Assembly (NCBI GenBank): GCA_950072225.1
Contig: CATMOP010000120.1
Coordinates: 1 to 6,355 of the forward strand
Source of the DNA: an uncultured Nitrospina sp.
GTDB lineage: Bacteria > Nitrospinota > Nitrospinia > Nitrospinales > VA-1
Direction of reading: 5' to 3'
DNA length: 6,355 bases
The position numbers were made by a program, and so were the translations under genes. Of the stretch, positions 4,759-6,355 are shown in pieces. Positions within the stretch are counted from its first letter, which is position 1. Each line of letters begins with the position of its first letter. Below the pieces are notes generated by a model. It had not been told where the DNA came from and made no database searches. It was given only the letters and a program-made list of their open reading frames with translations.

Positions 4759-5124
4759 ATGAAAACCTCTGAACGGGAACGACTTCGACTGCAAAGAAAA
4801 AGAAGAGTTAGGCTCAAAGTACAAAAACAAAAGAGCAGGCCCCGGTTGACGGTGTTCCGCAGTACCAAACATATATACGCTCAAATTGTGGATGACAATG
4901 AAGGTAGAACCCTTGTGACCATGTCATCGCTTTCGAAAAACTTCAAAGAGCAGATGAAGACAGGGGGGAACCTCAAAGCGGCAACGCTGGTCGGTTCACT
5001 GATCGGGGAGGCGGCGGCGGCCAAAGGTATTAAAGAAGTTCATTATGACCGAAACGGATTTCTATATGCCGGGCGTATCAAGGCTTTGGCCGATGCGGTT
5101 CGGGAAAAAGGAATAAAATTTTAA
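4759..5124 (+). CDS. rplR: 50S ribosomal protein L18
   Basis: L18 binds 5S rRNA and helps attach it to the central protuberance with L5. The 121-residue length is normal. A strongly basic N-terminus (about residues 5-27) leads to the conserved RPRLTVFRSTKHIYAQIVDD (27-46). The C-terminal part holds the family hallmark EVHYDRNGFLYAGRIKALAD (93-112) followed by AVREKGIKF to the end. AAAGGG (4746-4751), overlapping the rplF end, is 7 bases upstream of the ATG and supports this start. The gene lies 4 bases after rplF and 18 bases before rpsE, the usual spc order. Nothing in it looks disrupted. Confidence 0.98.
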   Translation: MKTSERERLRLQRKRRVRLKVQKQKSRPRLTVFRSTKHIYAQIVDDNEGRTLVTMSSLSKNFKEQMKTGGNLKAATLVGSLIGEAAAAKGIKEVHYDRNGFLYAGRIKALADAVREKGIKF

Positions 5125-5134
5125 TTTATTAAGC

Positions 5135-5140
5135 AGGAGG
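5135..5140 (+). promoter_or_regulatory. Shine-Dalgarno sequence of rpsE
   Basis: AGGAGG is a perfect anti-SD match in the rplR-rpsE spacer. It lies only 2 bases before the GTG at 5143 and 5 bases before the TTG at 5146. The spacing favours the TTG as the real initiation codon, while codon preference favours the GTG. Confidence 0.75.
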
Positions 5141-5142
5141 AA

Positions 5143-5628
5143 GTGTTGCGACAACGGGAGCCGGAAAAACCCACAGATTTTGTTGATAAGGTTGTCAAAA
5201 TCAACCGTGTAGCCAAGGTTGTGAAAGGCGGCCGCCGTTTTAGTTTCAGTGCCCTGGTAGTGGTTGGCAACCGAGAAGGCAAAGTGGGCTGGGGTCTGGG
5301 CAAGGCAAATGAAGTTCCTGAGGCAATACGCAAAGGTGTGGAAAAAGCCAAAAAGAACCTGGTGTCGGTGAGTCTGGAGGGTTCTTCTATTCCCCATGAG
5401 GTGATAGGCGCTTATGGAGCGGGTCGGGTGTTGATGAGGCCGGCTTCAAAAGGTACTGGTTTGATAGCGGGTGGTGCTGTCCGGGCGGTGCTGGAAGCAG
5501 TTGGAATCCGCGATGTTTTGACTAAATGTTTGCGCACCAATAACCCGCATAATGTGGTCAAGGCGACCATTCGGGGGTTGGTTGATCTGCGTGATGCGAA
5601 AGAATGTGCCCGCCTGCGCGGGAAATGA
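5143..5628 (+). CDS. rpsE: 30S ribosomal protein S5
   Basis: The 161-residue protein is S5, which sits near the decoding centre and the mRNA entry channel with S3 and S4 and affects translational accuracy. The N-terminal double-stranded-RNA-binding-like domain includes VDKVVKINRVAKVVKGGRRF (14-33) and SFSALVVVGNREGKVGWGLG (34-53). The C-terminal domain includes SKGTGLIAGGAVRAVLEAVG (102-121), IRDVLTKCLRTNNPHNVVKA (122-141) and the end RLRGK. At 131-132 most S5 proteins have Gly-Ser, as in KSxGS; here it is Arg-Thr. The start is ambiguous by one codon: GTG at 5143 or the adjacent TTG at 5146. rpmD, which normally follows, is absent; rplO starts 29 bases later. Confidence 0.97.
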   Translation: MLRQREPEKPTDFVDKVVKINRVAKVVKGGRRFSFSALVVVGNREGKVGWGLGKANEVPEAIRKGVEKAKKNLVSVSLEGSSIPHEVIGAYGAGRVLMRPASKGTGLIAGGAVRAVLEAVGIRDVLTKCLRTNNPHNVVKATIRGLVDLRDAKECARLRGK

Positions 5629-5657
5629 TGGCCCCTGAATTTTACTGAGGATTAGGA

Positions 5658-6098
5658 ATGTTGCATTTATCAAATTTGGCGGGACCTGCCGGGGGCAGAA
5701 AAAATAGAAAGCGGATAGGCCGTGGCATTGGCTCCGGAACCGGAAAAACTTCCGGTAGAGGCCAGAAGGGACAGAACTGCAGGTCGGGTGGAAGTCCTCA
5801 CCCTTGGTTTGAGGGCGGACAGATGCCGCTTCAAAGAAGATTGCCCAAGCGTGGGTTTACCAATATCTTTAAGAAACATTTTGAGATCGTCAATGTGAGA
5901 GATTTGGCCCGCTGTGCCGGGGCCAACCCGGTGACCCCGGAAGTGATGAAGGAAAAGGGTCTGATAAAAAAAACCGGAGCGGTGAAAATTCTGGGATGCG
6001 GCGAACTGAAAGAATCGTTGAATGTTCACGCGCATAAATTCAGCGGCTCGGCGCAGGAAAAAATTGAGAAATCCGGTGGAAAGGTTGTAAACCTATAA
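5658..6098 (+). CDS. rplO: 50S ribosomal protein L15
   Basis: At 146 residues this has the normal length of L15, a late-assembly 50S protein with a long basic N-terminal arm that threads into 23S rRNA and a globular C-terminal domain. The arm shows GGRKNRKRIGRGIGSGTGKT (12-31), SGRGQKGQNCRSGG (32-45) and FEGGQMPLQRRLPKRGF (51-67). The C-terminal domain ends TGAVKILGCGELKESLNVHA (106-125) and HKFSGSAQEKIEKSGG. The segment before FEGGQ reads SPHPW. The ATG is preceded by GAGGA (5647-5651, 6 bases away) and a closer AGGA. Its stop codon directly abuts the secY ATG. Confidence 0.98.
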   Translation: MLHLSNLAGPAGGRKNRKRIGRGIGSGTGKTSGRGQKGQNCRSGGSPHPWFEGGQMPLQRRLPKRGFTNIFKKHFEIVNVRDLARCAGANPVTPEVMKEKGLIKKTGAVKILGCGELKESLNVHAHKFSGSAQEKIEKSGGKVVNL

Positions 6099-6355
6099 AT
6101 GAGCGGCGCTGATAGTTTTGGCAACATCTTTCGTGTACCCGAGCTGAAGAAGCGGATTCTTTTTACGCTTGCGCTTATAGTAGTCTATCGGATAGGAGCT
6201 CATATCCCGACTCCTGGGATCAACTCTGTAGCCTTGGCAGAACTTTTTGCCCGGGCTAGTGGTACCATCCTGGGTTTTTTCGATATGTTCTCTGGCGGTG
6301 CATTAAGCCGGTTGACGATTTTTGCACTGGGCATCATGCCGTATATCAGCTCATC
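6099..6355 (+). CDS. secY: protein translocase subunit SecY, N-terminal part (partial)
   Basis: The first 85 codons of secY are present; the gene runs off the window (the family has about 420-450 residues). SecY is the channel of the SecYEG translocon in the inner membrane, which exports or inserts nascent proteins. The sequence shows the cytosolic N-terminus with PELKKRILFT (14-23), the first transmembrane segment through LALIVVYRIGAHIPTPG (24-40), and then the plug and second transmembrane region GFFDMFSGGALSRLTIFALG (59-78) and IMPYISS. These are all hallmark SecY motifs. The ATG touches the rplO TAA stop, and AAGG is about 14 bases upstream within rplO, so translation probably depends on coupling. 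AGGTT (6082-6086) and AACCT (6090-6094) could form a small hairpin over that site. Confidence 0.97.
   Translation, partial: MSGADSFGNIFRVPELKKRILFTLALIVVYRIGAHIPTPGINSVALAELFARASGTILGFFDMFSGGALSRLTIFALGIMPYISS

Noticed and set aside
1..6355. An undescribed defence, mobile or biosynthetic system
   Set aside because: Every coding stretch is accounted for by a universal ribosomal protein or SecY in the standard order. No repeats, foreign genes or attachment sites were seen.

Overview
The window is a continuous stretch of the conserved bacterial ribosomal protein supercluster (the S10 operon running into the spc operon), all on the + strand. In order it holds rpsS (3' end only), rplV, rpsC, rplP, rpmC, rpsQ, rplN, rplX, rplE, rpsN of the zinc-binding short type, rpsH, rplF, rplR, rpsE, rplO and the 5' part of secY. 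Fourteen genes are complete and two are cut by the window edges. I see no mobile element, CRISPR array, tRNA or rRNA gene, and no accessory gene.

The gene order is standard bacterial, with one departure: rpmD (L30), usually found between rpsE and rplO, is missing, and only 29 bases separate those genes. The protein sequences are bacterial, not archaeal. The base composition looks moderate by eye, and several genes use GTG or TTG starts (rpsC GTG, rplX GTG, rpsE GTG or TTG, rpsQ TTG). Together with the four-cysteine S14, the loss of L30 and the HPYGFRLGYNK opening of S3, this suggests a bacterium outside the Gammaproteobacteria, possibly in a deep Gram-negative phylum such as Nitrospinota, Nitrospirota or Desulfobacterota. 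That placement is a weak inference.

Layout: positions 1-1882 are the distal S10 operon (rpsS to rpmC) and 1934-6355 cover rpsQ, the spc genes and secY. Most junctions are tight or overlapping: rpsQ/rplN by 4 bases, rplN/rplX by 1, rplX to rplE with 1 base between, and rplO/secY directly abutting. This fits co-transcription and translational coupling. The spacers that stand out are rpsC-rplP (66 bases), rpmC-rpsQ (51 bases, with two competing hairpins) and above all rpsH-rplF (130 bases, with two predicted hairpins and no clear Shine-Dalgarno sequence before rplF). No convincing terminator or full promoter was seen inside the window.

The products work together: S19, S3, S17, S14, S8 and S5 build the small subunit; L22, L16, L29, L14, L24, L5, L6, L18 and L15 build the large subunit; SecY is the membrane channel through which many nascent proteins leave the cytosol. 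I did not find a new biological system here. The points worth a second look are the structured rpsH-rplF spacer, the missing rpmD, and a few departures at conserved ribosomal protein positions.
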